Part shown: positions 8,956 through 17,299 of the stretch, one piece after another | Layout of the letters: the number at the start of each line of letters is the position of its first letter | Position numbering within the stretch: the stretch's first letter is position 1 | Assembly: GCA_002696735.1 (NCBI GenBank) | Contig: NZSL01000010.1 | Coordinates: 106,983-170,982 of the forward strand | Direction: 5' to 3' | Origin: Methylophaga sp. | GTDB lineage: Bacteria; Pseudomonadota; Gammaproteobacteria; Nitrosococcales; Methylophagaceae | DNA: 64,000 bases | Program-made: the position numbers and the translations under genes | The notes under the pieces: model-generated | Told to the model about the DNA's origin: nothing | What the model saw: the letters and a program-made list of their open reading frames with translations, nothing else | Database searches by the model: none

Positions 8956-9254
8956 TGTTATATGCCATTATCAGCGAAGATAAGCCTGATAGCCTGCAAC
9001 GGCGTATGGCTGCCCGTCCGGCGCATCTTGGTCGTCTTCAGGCGTTACAGGATGAAGGTCGTTTAGTGTTGGCTGGTCCACATCCGGTAATTGACAGCGA
9101 AGATCCCGGTGAAGCCGGATTCAGTGGCAGTTTGGTGGTCGCCGAATTTGACGACTTGCAAAACGCCCTGATTTGGGCCGAGGCCGACCCCTATATTGAG
9201 GCCGATGTGTACGCCAAAGTAACTGTTAAACCATTTCGTAAGGTCTTACCTTGA
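8955..9254 (+). CDS. yciI: YciI family protein
   Basis: A 99-residue YciI-like protein with a ferredoxin-like alpha/beta fold. It aligns by eye along its whole length with E. coli YciI: the [41 protein letters not shown] and VKPF blocks are all present, including the conserved His and Asp of the putative active site. The biochemical role of the short stand-alone form is not established. It is coupled upstream to yciB (TGATG) and downstream to bolA (TTGA). Confidence 0.92.
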   Translation: MLYAIISEDKPDSLQRRMAARPAHLGRLQALQDEGRLVLAGPHPVIDSEDPGEAGFSGSLVVAEFDDLQNALIWAEADPYIEADVYAKVTVKPFRKVLP

Positions 9255-9520
9255 GTTTATCAACACAACAAAAACTGGAGCAGGCATTACAACAACTTGA
9301 TCCGATTCAGATGCAGATCACCGATGACAGTCATCTGCATGCCGGACATGCAGGCAATACCGGTGGTGGCCACTTCACGGTATTTATTGTCAGTGACGCG
9401 TTTGCCGGTTTATCTTTAATCAAGCGTCACCGGCTGGTCTATGACGCTGCTGCTGAATTACTCCCATCTGCTATTCATGCGTTAAGCATTCAAGCTAAAA
9501 CGCCTGATGAACTGAAATAA
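9251..9520 (+). CDS. bolA: BolA/IbaG family protein
   Basis: An 89-residue BolA-type protein with the signature [21 protein letters not shown] and [12 protein letters not shown]. BolA proteins bind monothiol glutaredoxins through a bridging Fe-S cluster and also bind DNA; conserved His residues in the loop and in the RHRLVY segment are potential ligands. The start is a TTG overlapping the yciI stop (TTGA), supported by AAGG 7 nt upstream. No nearby ATG would preserve the N-terminus. In many gammaproteobacteria a BolA paralogue sits beside yciI, as here. Confidence 0.92.
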   Translation: MSLSTQQKLEQALQQLDPIQMQITDDSHLHAGHAGNTGGGHFTVFIVSDAFAGLSLIKRHRLVYDAAAELLPSAIHALSIQAKTPDELK

Positions 9521-9528
9521 TTCGGGCA

Positions 9529-11700
9529 ATGGCAACAGAAAACAGCAAAGCTCAAAACCAGGCTTTTCTGGCCCAGCTGGAACGACAAAGACTACAAAAA
9601 CCCTGTCAACGCATTATTGATTTACGCGGTAAAGTGACCGGTGAATGCCAGCCTTATGAATTTGGCGGTATCAATCATTATCTGGACGACCGTAGTTATT
9701 TAATTCTCAAGCAGCTGGTTGATCGCATGGGAGGGCATTACACCGTCGGTGTTTACGAAGCATTAATGCAGGCCGTTCGTCAGTTTCAACAGCAAGCACA
9801 ACAACAGCAAACCACTCCAATTGAAGACGATGGCGTGTTGCTTATCCGGCTGGATCAACCGGTAAGACGTCAAGCGCCCCGCATGCTATTGACACTACCG
9901 GTCACCATTCAAGTGGGTGAACTTAGCTACCATGCAATGACGCTGGATGTCAGCATTGACGCCATCCGTGTCAGCATGAAGCATGTAGCTGCACTGGAAA
10001 AAAACGATACCGTTAATGTCAGTTTTGAACATTTTCCCGATACTCATAATACTGAGCCCACTCAAATAGCGTTTGATGTTACCCGGATGCATCATGAGGA
10101 TCAGCGAACCTTTGCTGTATTACGCTTTCATGACTCAGTCGGTGATGACGTTCGTCAAGCTTGGCAAAACTGGTTAAGCAATCGAAATCAGCACAGTCCG
10201 GCTGAACTGAATAATGAAATTCTGAATCTGACACAAAATTGTCTGTTACGTTTATACAGCCAGCTAATGCCCAGCCTGCTCTGCTGGATGGGTGAGCAAC
10301 AATCGCCCAATGTCACTGCACTCCACAGCAGCACTGTTTGTGATCAGATTTTCATCAACACGCCCGACTTGTTGTCAGTCGTGAAAAGGGTGATCTCTCA
10401 TATTGAGCAAAACAATTTAAATTATGGGTTTGTGGTGCTTCATGAGGAAAAGCTGGTGGTGATTGATGCCAGTGAAATAGCAAAACTCAGACAATTTTGG
10501 CCATGGCCAAAAAACACACAATTATGGCATTTTCATGTATCAGCATTGGAAGTTGATGAAGCAATTTACCATCCGCATTTTGATATCATGGCTCAATCAG
10601 ACCCGCGCATTGCTGTTGATTTTTCACGCAAAGTTTCACAATTAAAAAATCTGATAGAAATCACTGATATTTCGGCCTGCTTGCAACAGCTGAGTGATAA
10701 TGAAAAGCAAATTCATGCTGATGAAAATATCGAAAAACCGGCGGTTCTTTTCAATTTACCCCCCGTCAGTTCGCTTAAAGCATTTATTCGACGCCAGCAA
10801 AGCCGCTATACCGTACTTACCCCCGTCAATTTATTTGTAAATAGTCAGGAATATTCTTCGCAAACGAACGAGGTTTCGATTAATGGACTGTCGTTGTCTG
10901 TCAATGCTGATTTGCCGGTGAAGCTGGGTGCCCGGGTAACCATGCATTTCACCCGTTGGCAATCACAGCGTCCGCAATTAAATTTACGTAGTGTGCCGTA
11001 TGAAGTTAAGCGAGTGCAGAAGTTTGCTGAACAAACTGAACTTGGTTTGCAACGTCTGGTCACCCAATGCCCATTCGCTGTAAATCAGTTTTTTGAAAAG
11101 GCCATTAAAGATAACCAACAGTCATTATCGCGGCGCGAAGATGATTTATTGCAAATGCAGTACAGTCGGGTTTATCTGGATCTGCTGAGTCATGCACCAC
11201 TCAACACAGCGCTATTTTTTGGCCTGGATATTCAACAAAAACGCGTATTGCAGGCGGTGGCTGGCCATTCTCAACTGTTAAATCAAACCGACAACAAATT
11301 ATGGCAGGCGATTTCCAATTCCATTCAGCGGATCACATTACAGTTGAAAACCGTTCATACTGAAAATGTGGTAACTCATGGTATGGGTTTGTATTGTTAC
11401 CGGTCAGGTTATCAACCCTGGCAGATCATCTGTGAACATGAACTGCAATCCGCAGAGGCCAAAAATCTGTTGCTGCACCGACTGTTCAATTCGGAAAGTT
11501 ATTATATTTTTCATTGTCAGCTGGTCAACAACAAAACCGACTGGCTGCATGATGAGCAGGATTTGATACGTCAAATCAATGCATTACGTAATCAAAGTGC
11601 TCATCGCATTAAAAACCTAAGGCAGATGTTATTTTCAATATTTGCTGTGGCCTATTTAACTGATATCACTAGCTTCGTCCGCGATAGCATCGATTCTTAA
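9529..11700 (+). CDS. Large tandem PilZ-domain protein of unknown function
   Basis: A 723-residue soluble protein with no signal peptide or clear membrane segment. Two PilZ-like segments are visible. The first, about residues 114-205, has RQAPR and DVSIDAI. The second, about 430-525, has RQQSR and EVSINGL. The PilZ consensus is RxxxR followed by (D/N)xSxxG. The first copy has lost the glycine and the second has Glu for Asp/Asn, so c-di-GMP binding may be weakened. An N-terminal Gln-rich stretch (about 85-96) and a C-terminal region of unknown fold flank them. It begins 8 nt after bolA and may be co-transcribed. It ends at the hairpin 11704-11760. Confidence 0.7.
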   Translation: MATENSKAQNQAFLAQLERQRLQKPCQRIIDLRGKVTGECQPYEFGGINHYLDDRSYLILKQLVDRMGGHYTVGVYEALMQAVRQFQQQAQQQQTTPIEDDGVLLIRLDQPVRRQAPRMLLTLPVTIQVGELSYHAMTLDVSIDAIRVSMKHVAALEKNDTVNVSFEHFPDTHNTEPTQIAFDVTRMHHEDQRTFAVLRFHDSVGDDVRQAWQNWLSNRNQHSPAELNNEILNLTQNCLLRLYSQLMPSLLCWMGEQQSPNVTALHSSTVCDQIFINTPDLLSVVKRVISHIEQNNLNYGFVVLHEEKLVVIDASEIAKLRQFWPWPKNTQLWHFHVSALEVDEAIYHPHFDIMAQSDPRIAVDFSRKVSQLKNLIEITDISACLQQLSDNEKQIHADENIEKPAVLFNLPPVSSLKAFIRRQQSRYTVLTPVNLFVNSQEYSSQTNEVSINGLSLSVNADLPVKLGARVTMHFTRWQSQRPQLNLRSVPYEVKRVQKFAEQTELGLQRLVTQCPFAVNQFFEKAIKDNQQSLSRREDDLLQMQYSRVYLDLLSHAPLNTALFFGLDIQQKRVLQAVAGHSQLLNQTDNKLWQAISNSIQRITLQLKTVHTENVVTHGMGLYCYRSGYQPWQIICEHELQSAEAKNLLLHRLFNSESYYIFHCQLVNNKTDWLHDEQDLIRQINALRNQSAHRIKNLRQMLFSIFAVAYLTDITSFVRDSIDS

Positions 11701-11703
11701 ACT

Positions 11704-11760
11704 AGGGCTGGTTGATCTTTCATCTCCACCTCGGTTATGAGATGAAAATCAACAAGCCCT
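11704..11760. terminator. Long imperfect hairpin between convergent genes
   Basis: AGGGCT and its complement AGCCCT enclose TTGAT/ATCAA and TTCATCTC/GAGATGAA arms around a 12-nt loop, filling the gap between the PilZ gene and pmbA. It lacks a run of T but its position argues for a shared terminator. Confidence 0.55.
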
Positions 11761-13084
11761 AAGCCGCCACCATCATTTTATCTATCCACACCGAACCGCT
11801 ACGGATATTGCTGCGTAAGTCCACATCATTAGCTACCGCTTGGATACCTTTGAACATATCCTGCAACTGACCGGCAATGGTGAACTCATCAATGGCATAT
11901 TGAATCTCTCCATTTTCGACCCAGAATCCGGCAGCGCCTTGCGAATAATCACCATTAACAATATTGACGCCCATGCCCATGGTTTCAGTCACTATCACGC
12001 CCCGATCCATCGCCTTCAGCATGTCCTTAAATGTTAAATCATTACTATCAACGGTAAGATTATGTACTCCACCCGCATTAGCAGTGGTCGTCATATTCAG
12101 ACGTCGGGCTGAATAACTGTCCAGCACATAACCCTGCAATACACCGTCGCGGATAATATCCCGATTTTGTGTCGCCACCCCTTCAGCATCAAAAGCCGAA
12201 CTGCCCAGTGCCTTGAAGAGATGTGGCTGTTCATGGATATGCATAAATGATGGAAAAATCTGTTCACCCAGTTTATCCAGCAGAAAACTGGATTTACGAT
12301 ATAAGGCGCTGCCACGAATCCCGCCCACCAGCTGACCAAATAAAGATGAAGCAATTTCAGCAGCAAAGATCACCGGATAGTGACCAGTTTCAATTTCACG
12401 GGCATTTAGTCGTTTTAACGTCTGCTCAGCTGCTTTACGACCCACCGAAACAGCCGAAGCCAGATCATGGCTGTCACGGGCAACGTCATACCAGTAATCA
12501 CGTTGCATACCAGTCTCATCACGGGCAATTAACGTACAGGACAAACTATGACGAGTGGATTGCGTCTGACCGATAAAACCGTGGCTGTTGGCATAAATCC
12601 GCTGACCTTCATGAGACGAAACACTGGCCCCTTCTGAGTTACTGATTAACGAATCAAAATCGCGACCAGCCTGCTCACATTCCATTGCCAGCGCAATAGC
12701 CTGTTCCGGAGACAATTCCCAAGGGTAATACAAATGCAGATCCGGAAAAGAGGTAGCCATTAATGCAGCATCGGCCAAACCGGCATATTTATCTTCCTGA
12801 GTGTGCTTGGCAATACTGCAGGCCATCGCCACTGTTTCGTGAATGGCTTCAGGTCGCAAATCGGAGGTACTGGCAGAAGCTTTGCTTTGTCCCAGATATA
12901 CCGTTACGCCAAGCCCGGTGTCTTTATTGTGCTCCAGCGTTTCTATTTCAGCCTGACGCACATTTACCGATAATCCCAGACTTTGGCTGATACCCACTTC
13001 AGCAGCAGAGGCCCCCAGCTTTTTAGCCGCATCCAGCGCCTGTTGCGCTGCATTTGTTAATACTGATGCGTCAAGTTTACTCAT
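11759..13084 (-). CDS. pmbA: Metalloprotease-related protein PmbA (TldE)
   Basis: A 441-residue member of the TldD/PmbA (peptidase U62) family. With TldD it forms a heteromeric protease that matures microcin B17 and degrades the antitoxin CcdA in E. coli. The family segments GLGVTVYLGQSKASAST, the GGIRGSALYRKSS core and the glycine-rich MGMGVNIVNGDYSQGAAGFWVENG are intact. PmbA lacks the HExxxH zinc site carried by TldD, and none is seen here. The partner gene tldD is not in the window. It is the last gene of the rsmE-prmC-moeB block, overlapping the JAMM gene by ATGA. Confidence 0.94.
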   Translation of the reverse strand: MSKLDASVLTNAAQQALDAAKKLGASAAEVGISQSLGLSVNVRQAEIETLEHNKDTGLGVTVYLGQSKASASTSDLRPEAIHETVAMACSIAKHTQEDKYAGLADAALMATSFPDLHLYYPWELSPEQAIALAMECEQAGRDFDSLISNSEGASVSSHEGQRIYANSHGFIGQTQSTRHSLSCTLIARDETGMQRDYWYDVARDSHDLASAVSVGRKAAEQTLKRLNAREIETGHYPVIFAAEIASSLFGQLVGGIRGSALYRKSSFLLDKLGEQIFPSFMHIHEQPHLFKALGSSAFDAEGVATQNRDIIRDGVLQGYVLDSYSARRLNMTTTANAGGVHNLTVDSNDLTFKDMLKAMDRGVIVTETMGMGVNIVNGDYSQGAAGFWVENGEIQYAIDEFTIAGQLQDMFKGIQAVANDVDLRSNIRSGSVWIDKMMVAA

Positions 13085-13491
13085 ATGATCAAATTTACCT
13101 CTTCGATATTCTGTCCATGTTTTTGAAAGCCCCGCATTTCCAAAACCCCGCGTGTATTCAATGAAATAATCAGGTACAACGCTTGTGGATAGTCTGCAAC
13201 GTCCTCGTCAATAACTGACGGTAACGCTGGAGCATCGGGATGAGAGTGATAAATCGCGAACAATTCCTGATTACGTTCTTTCATTTCTTTTAATGCGGCT
13301 AACTGCTCACTGGCACTTAATGCAAATAACACACTGGCATCGGTTTTAACGCTGTCTACTGGGTAACACATACAGCGTTGCCCATGACGGCCTATTAGCC
13401 CGGAAATTTCCTGCTGAGGCGAAAGTTGCGCTTCATGTAATAGCTCATTCACCAATGTTCGCGGTAAACGTATCGTCGTTTTTGCTGTCAT
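13081..13491 (-). CDS. JAMM/MPN+ metalloprotease (Mov34/MPN/PAD-1 family)
   Basis: A 136-residue single-domain JAB1/MPN protein. The full zinc site is present: Glu28 in QEISGLIG and the HSH motif (His82, His84) followed by seven residues, Ser92 and Asp95. Bacterial relatives cleave the C-terminus of ubiquitin-like sulfur carriers, releasing cysteine (Mec with CysO), or trim ThiS/MoaD-like proteins. It directly abuts a MoeB-like E1 gene, the usual partner of such proteases, but no sulfur-carrier gene lies nearby. Its substrate is therefore unknown. Confidence 0.87.
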   Translation of the reverse strand: MTAKTTIRLPRTLVNELLHEAQLSPQQEISGLIGRHGQRCMCYPVDSVKTDASVLFALSASEQLAALKEMKERNQELFAIYHSHPDAPALPSVIDEDVADYPQALYLIISLNTRGVLEMRGFQKHGQNIEEVNLII

Positions 13492-14250
13492 TTAGCTATT
13501 CTCATTATCGTGACATACCGGGCAGGCCGGATCCTGTTTTAACGTTATTTCTCTTATCTGCATTGACTGCGCATCAATTAATAATAAACGACCATTGAGG
13601 GACGTTCCTGTATTGGCAAGCAATTTGAGTGTTTCAATTGCCTGAATGGATCCCATCATGCCCAGTAATGGTGAAAGCACCCCGCTCTCCGCACAGCTTT
13701 GCTGAATATCGCCACCACTATCATCGTACAAACAACGATAACACGGTGCATCGGCTTGTCGCGCATCATAAACCGAAACTTGTCCTTCCCATCGAATAGC
13801 TGCAGCTGACACCAGCGGTGTTCTGGTTTTCTTGCTCACATGGTTGAGTAAAAAACGACTACTGAAATTATCGGTGCAATCGACAATCACGTCAGCAAGC
13901 GTTGCCTGCTGGGTTAACTCGGATTCGTCCAGGCGATGCTCAATGGTTTCAACTTTAATTGTGTCGTTCAAACTTTGCAAAGTCGCCGCAGCTGAATGCG
14001 TTTTTGCTTTGCCGACAGACGTTTGTCTATGCACAATTTGCCGCTGCAGATTGGTCAGCTCAACAATGTCATCATCGACCAGCACCAGATGCCCAACACC
14101 TGCAGCAGCCAGATACAAAGCTACTGGTGATCCCAGCCCTCCAAGACCAATAACCAGAACGCGGCTTTCCAAAACGCGCTGTTGGCCGGTGATGTCAAAA
14201 TTCGGCAAAAGAATATGGCGGCTGTAACGCAGCAACTGTTCATCATTCAT
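13492..14250 (-). CDS. moeB: MoeB/ThiF/HesA-family adenylyltransferase (E1-like)
   Basis: A 252-residue E1-like enzyme that activates the C-terminus of ubiquitin-like sulfur carriers (MoaD or ThiS) as acyl-adenylates. The nucleotide-binding GLGGLGS loop, the ATP-contacting ELTNLQRQ segment, DCTDNFSSR and two zinc CxxC pairs (CYRC and CPVC) are present. The start is taken at the ATG giving MNDEQLLRYSRH, matching the family N-terminus and 10 nt past the prmC stop. A GTG at 14277 overlapping prmC is possible. MoeB and ThiF cannot be told apart securely; the symbol follows the usual prmC-moeB neighbourhood. Confidence 0.88.
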   Translation of the reverse strand: MNDEQLLRYSRHILLPNFDITGQQRVLESRVLVIGLGGLGSPVALYLAAAGVGHLVLVDDDIVELTNLQRQIVHRQTSVGKAKTHSAAATLQSLNDTIKVETIEHRLDESELTQQATLADVIVDCTDNFSSRFLLNHVSKKTRTPLVSAAAIRWEGQVSVYDARQADAPCYRCLYDDSGGDIQQSCAESGVLSPLLGMMGSIQAIETLKLLANTGTSLNGRLLLIDAQSMQIREITLKQDPACPVCHDNENS

Positions 14251-14260
14251 CAGCAGTATA

Positions 14261-15103
14261 TTACCTGAATTCGCCACTTACGGAACGTTTGCCAATGACC
14301 ACGCGATCCTGCTGGCCATAATCCTGAAAAGCCTGTATCTCAATGAAGCCGGCTTGCTGGAACAATACCTGAACAGCCTGCGACTGATCATAACCATGCT
14401 CTACCATTAACCAGCCATCAGACTTTAAGACCCGAGATGATTGGTGAACCAGTAGCCGGATATCATCCAGACCATCCTCTCCCGAAGCCAGTGCGGATAA
14501 GGGTTCAAAGCGTAAATCGCCATTGGTTAAATGAGGATCATCTGAACGGATATAAGGTGGATTTGAAATAATGATGTCCAGAGTCTCAGGCTGAATGGCA
14601 TCCAACCATTGACCACGAAAAAAATGTACGTCTAGATTATTTTTTACCGCATTATGTTTAGCCTGCTGCAAGGCAGCCTCCGAAAAATCTGTTGCCAGCA
14701 TCCAGATATCATGGCATTCCGATTTAATCGCCAGTGCAATAGCCCCACTGCCGGTTCCAAGATCGGCAATACACATTCCCGGCTGAATTTTTTCCAGGGC
14801 CAGTGACACCAGCAGCTCGGTGTCCGGTCGTGGGATCAGGGTATGCTGATTGACCTCAATATCCAGTGACCAGAAGCCTCGACTGCCGGTCAAGTGTGCA
14901 ACCGGGATGCCTTGCTGGCGCTGTTCCACCAGTGAAACAAAGTTCTGTTGCTGGGATGATGTAAGTTGTTGTTCCGGATAACTGATCAATCGTGATGGAG
15001 TGCACTGCAGTACATGACATAACAGACTTTCAATATCTAGTCGCAGCGTTGGACTCATGACCCGTTGCAATCTGGCCCATTGCAAAGCCTGTTGAATCGT
15101 CAT
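14261..15103 (-). CDS. prmC: Peptide chain release factor N5-glutamine methyltransferase
   Basis: A 280-residue PrmC (HemK). It methylates the GGQ glutamine of release factors RF1 and RF2 using S-adenosylmethionine. The N-terminal helical domain is followed by the Rossmann methyltransferase domain, with motif I ADLGTGSGAIALA and the catalytic substrate-binding NPPY (ISNPPYIRSDD), both near 110-190. The length is typical. The usual upstream partner prfA is absent here; instead a receiver-domain gene precedes prmC. Confidence 0.95.
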   Translation of the reverse strand: MTIQQALQWARLQRVMSPTLRLDIESLLCHVLQCTPSRLISYPEQQLTSSQQQNFVSLVEQRQQGIPVAHLTGSRGFWSLDIEVNQHTLIPRPDTELLVSLALEKIQPGMCIADLGTGSGAIALAIKSECHDIWMLATDFSEAALQQAKHNAVKNNLDVHFFRGQWLDAIQPETLDIIISNPPYIRSDDPHLTNGDLRFEPLSALASGEDGLDDIRLLVHQSSRVLKSDGWLMVEHGYDQSQAVQVLFQQAGFIEIQAFQDYGQQDRVVIGKRSVSGEFR

Positions 15104-15123
15104 TTTCTTGTTAATTCATCAAC

Positions 15124-16170
15124 TCAGAATAAATTGATTTGTAACAACGCCAATACACCAGCCGCCAGCGCGACCATCAATAATGCATTGGTCATACGCT
15201 GCCGCTTAATCAGCTGATTTTGTTGGAATTGCAGTTGCGCCAGTTCCTGCTGCAAGGTTTCGGTCGTGGGATCAACTGCGTCAGGCATTACTGCAAGTTG
15301 CTCGGTTATTGCTGTTTCAATTCTGGGTTGCAGTGCCGTTATCAATTGTTGTTCAATCGTGTGTTGTTGACTGGCCAACCAGCGCTCAGTTTGCGCCGCT
15401 ACTTGCTGTTGCCAGTGATTGGACTGATTCAAGTTTTGCATGGCTGTTTCAGCGGCATCAGCGGCTTTTTCCAACAATACCGTCTGCATTTGTTCCGTTT
15501 GAGTGTTGAGTTGATGCTGAACCTTTTCCTGTACCGTATTACTGATCTGCTGACTTATTTCTGCAGACAGCCTTGCCGCTAATCCATCCAGTTTTTCATC
15601 AATCAACTGCCGGGCGATATTTTCTGCAATCTGCTGACTTTGTTGCTCTGTTTGCTGTTGAGCCTGTTGTAACCAGCTTGATAATAACTGTTGCTCAACC
15701 TGCGCAGTAATTTCTTCAATTGATGGAATAGCGGGAATTTCAACAGGCGATAACGGTTCGGGTACAGAGGGTTGTTTTTCTTCTGTGGCCACAGAAGGGG
15801 CTGATAAGGCAGCTAAAATCGATTGTAACTGTTGTGCTTCCGGTGGCTTGGACAATAAAGACAATACCCCACTGTCGTGCGCCGACAGTTTATCCGCTTC
15901 ACTGTCATTACTGGTACAAAGTACCACCGGAATGGATTGCCAGCGGGCATCATTTTTTATCTGACGGGTAGCAGTCAAGCCATCCATGCCAGGCATCATC
16001 AAATCCATAAAAATAATTAATGGTGTTTGGTCACTGCTTTCCAGCCACGACAAGGCTTCATCAGCACTACCCTGCTCAACTACTGAAAATCCAGCAGATT
16101 GCAGTAGTTTGCACAACATCATGCGGGCAACACGGGAATCATCAACGACTAATGCAAGTTTGGTGGTCAT
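15124..16170 (-). CDS. Receiver-domain protein with long coiled coil and C-terminal membrane anchor
   Basis: A 348-residue protein. A CheY-like receiver (about 1-125) has all key residues: the acidic pair Asp10/Asp11, phospho-acceptor Asp56 in IIFMDLMMPGMDG, and Lys108 in SKPP. It is followed by a Pro-rich linker, then a strongly Gln/Ala-rich, probably coiled-coil region (about 165-320), and a single hydrophobic helix near 327-345 at the very C-terminus. There is no DNA-binding or enzymatic output domain. The start at 16170 is chosen because MTTKLALVVDD begins the receiver; the longer frame is non-family. No histidine kinase gene is adjacent. Confidence 0.8.
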   Translation of the reverse strand: MTTKLALVVDDSRVARMMLCKLLQSAGFSVVEQGSADEALSWLESSDQTPLIIFMDLMMPGMDGLTATRQIKNDARWQSIPVVLCTSNDSEADKLSAHDSGVLSLLSKPPEAQQLQSILAALSAPSVATEEKQPSVPEPLSPVEIPAIPSIEEITAQVEQQLLSSWLQQAQQQTEQQSQQIAENIARQLIDEKLDGLAARLSAEISQQISNTVQEKVQHQLNTQTEQMQTVLLEKAADAAETAMQNLNQSNHWQQQVAAQTERWLASQQHTIEQQLITALQPRIETAITEQLAVMPDAVDPTTETLQQELAQLQFQQNQLIKRQRMTNALLMVALAAGVLALLQINLF

Positions 16171-16189
16171 ACCTTCTACCTCTGATGAC

Positions 16190-16501
16190 TTAACTGTAAC
16201 GGTGCGGATCCAGTTGGATCGTCTTGACGCGTTTACCCAACATGACGATTTCACCACGATAACGTTGTTGCATATCACTGGCAAACTCAAAAAAATAGGT
16301 ACGCTCTAATTGTACTCTGCCGGTCGCACCTCGTTTAAGACGGATTTTTTGCCAGGCCACAGTATCGTTGAGAAAACTCACCCCCATCGACTGACAATAT
16401 TGACTGGCAACCTTGCTTGCGTGTTCCGCAACGCCGCGGCTGTCCCACCATATCCAGCCTATGAACGCCAGAATCAACAACACAATGGTACTATCATTCA
16501 C
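16190..16501 (-). CDS. DUF3301 family membrane protein
   Basis: A 103-residue protein beginning with one hydrophobic helix (about 5-20, STIVLLILAFIGWIWW), followed by a soluble, mainly beta domain with YCQSMGVSFLNDTVAW and ERTYFFEFASDMQQRYRGEI. These are the conserved blocks of the uncharacterised gammaproteobacterial DUF3301 family. Function unknown. The start overlaps the rsmE stop by ATGA, which suggests coupling. Confidence 0.8.
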   Translation of the reverse strand: MNDSTIVLLILAFIGWIWWDSRGVAEHASKVASQYCQSMGVSFLNDTVAWQKIRLKRGATGRVQLERTYFFEFASDMQQRYRGEIVMLGKRVKTIQLDPHRYS

Positions 16502-17226
16502 GCGATATCTCCCCAGCCAGCCTGCACCATCGCTAATGCTGCTGCAGAAGCGGTTTCGGTTCTCAGAATTCTCGGCCCTAATGTAATACCACTGAACCCC
16601 GCATCATTTGCCCGTTGTACCTCTATTTCACTCAGGCCACCTTCGGGACCAATCAGTAAAGCGATCTGCTGGGCTTTTTTTACACTGGAAAAACTTTTTA
16701 TCGCCTCTGGATCCAAGACCAGTTTGCAGGCATCGTTCACATTTTCCAAAGCTGAATCTATCGAAGTGATGGGCAATAACTCAGGCAAATAACTTCTGCC
16801 ACTTTGTTCACAGGCACTGATAATCACTCCCTGCCAATGATTTATTCTTTTCTCGGCACGATCCCCGGAAAGCTGAACATTACAACGCTCGGTCACCACC
16901 GGCATAATACGTTTCACGCCAAGCTCAACCGCTTTCTGTATGGCGTAATCCATCCGTTCGCCTCTTGAAATACCCTGCATCAACAGAATATCCAATGGAG
17001 ACTCATTATCTGTGTGTATTTGCTGTTGCAGGCTGACGGTGGCCTGACGCTTATCAACCTGCTCCAGCTGAGCCTGATATTCCAGGCCTTGCCCATCAAA
17101 TAAATTCAATAAAGCACCAGGCTTCATGCGAAGCACCTGCACGGCATGGCGGAAAACCTCATCTGGCAACTGCATTGGTGAATTGGCAGGCACTAGAGAC
17201 GCGCAATAAAAACGGGAAACACGCAT
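16498..17226 (-). CDS. rsmE: 16S rRNA (uracil1498-N3)-methyltransferase
   Basis: A 242-residue SPOUT-class methyltransferase that makes m3U1498 in 16S rRNA. The N-terminal PUA-like domain starts with MRVSRFYC; the C-terminal knot carries IGPEGGLSEIE and the trefoil segment LGPRILRTETA. The ATG at 17226 is preferred over a TTG two codons upstream, with GAAG about 7 nt before it. It heads a seven-gene minus-strand block reaching pmbA and diverges from the inositol-phosphatase gene. Confidence 0.95.
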   Translation of the reverse strand: MRVSRFYCASLVPANSPMQLPDEVFRHAVQVLRMKPGALLNLFDGQGLEYQAQLEQVDKRQATVSLQQQIHTDNESPLDILLMQGISRGERMDYAIQKAVELGVKRIMPVVTERCNVQLSGDRAEKRINHWQGVIISACEQSGRSYLPELLPITSIDSALENVNDACKLVLDPEAIKSFSSVKKAQQIALLIGPEGGLSEIEVQRANDAGFSGITLGPRILRTETASAAALAMVQAGWGDIA

Positions 17227-17299
17227 AAACAAGCTTCAACTGACAAAATGAATCAGCAGTTTACAGACTGCATCACAGAGTTTGAATAATAAACCGTAA

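Noticed and set aside
15124..16290. Longer start of the receiver protein at 16290
   Set aside because: The extra 40 residues overlap the DUF3301 gene and do not belong to the receiver fold; MTTKLALVVDD at 16170 fits the family.
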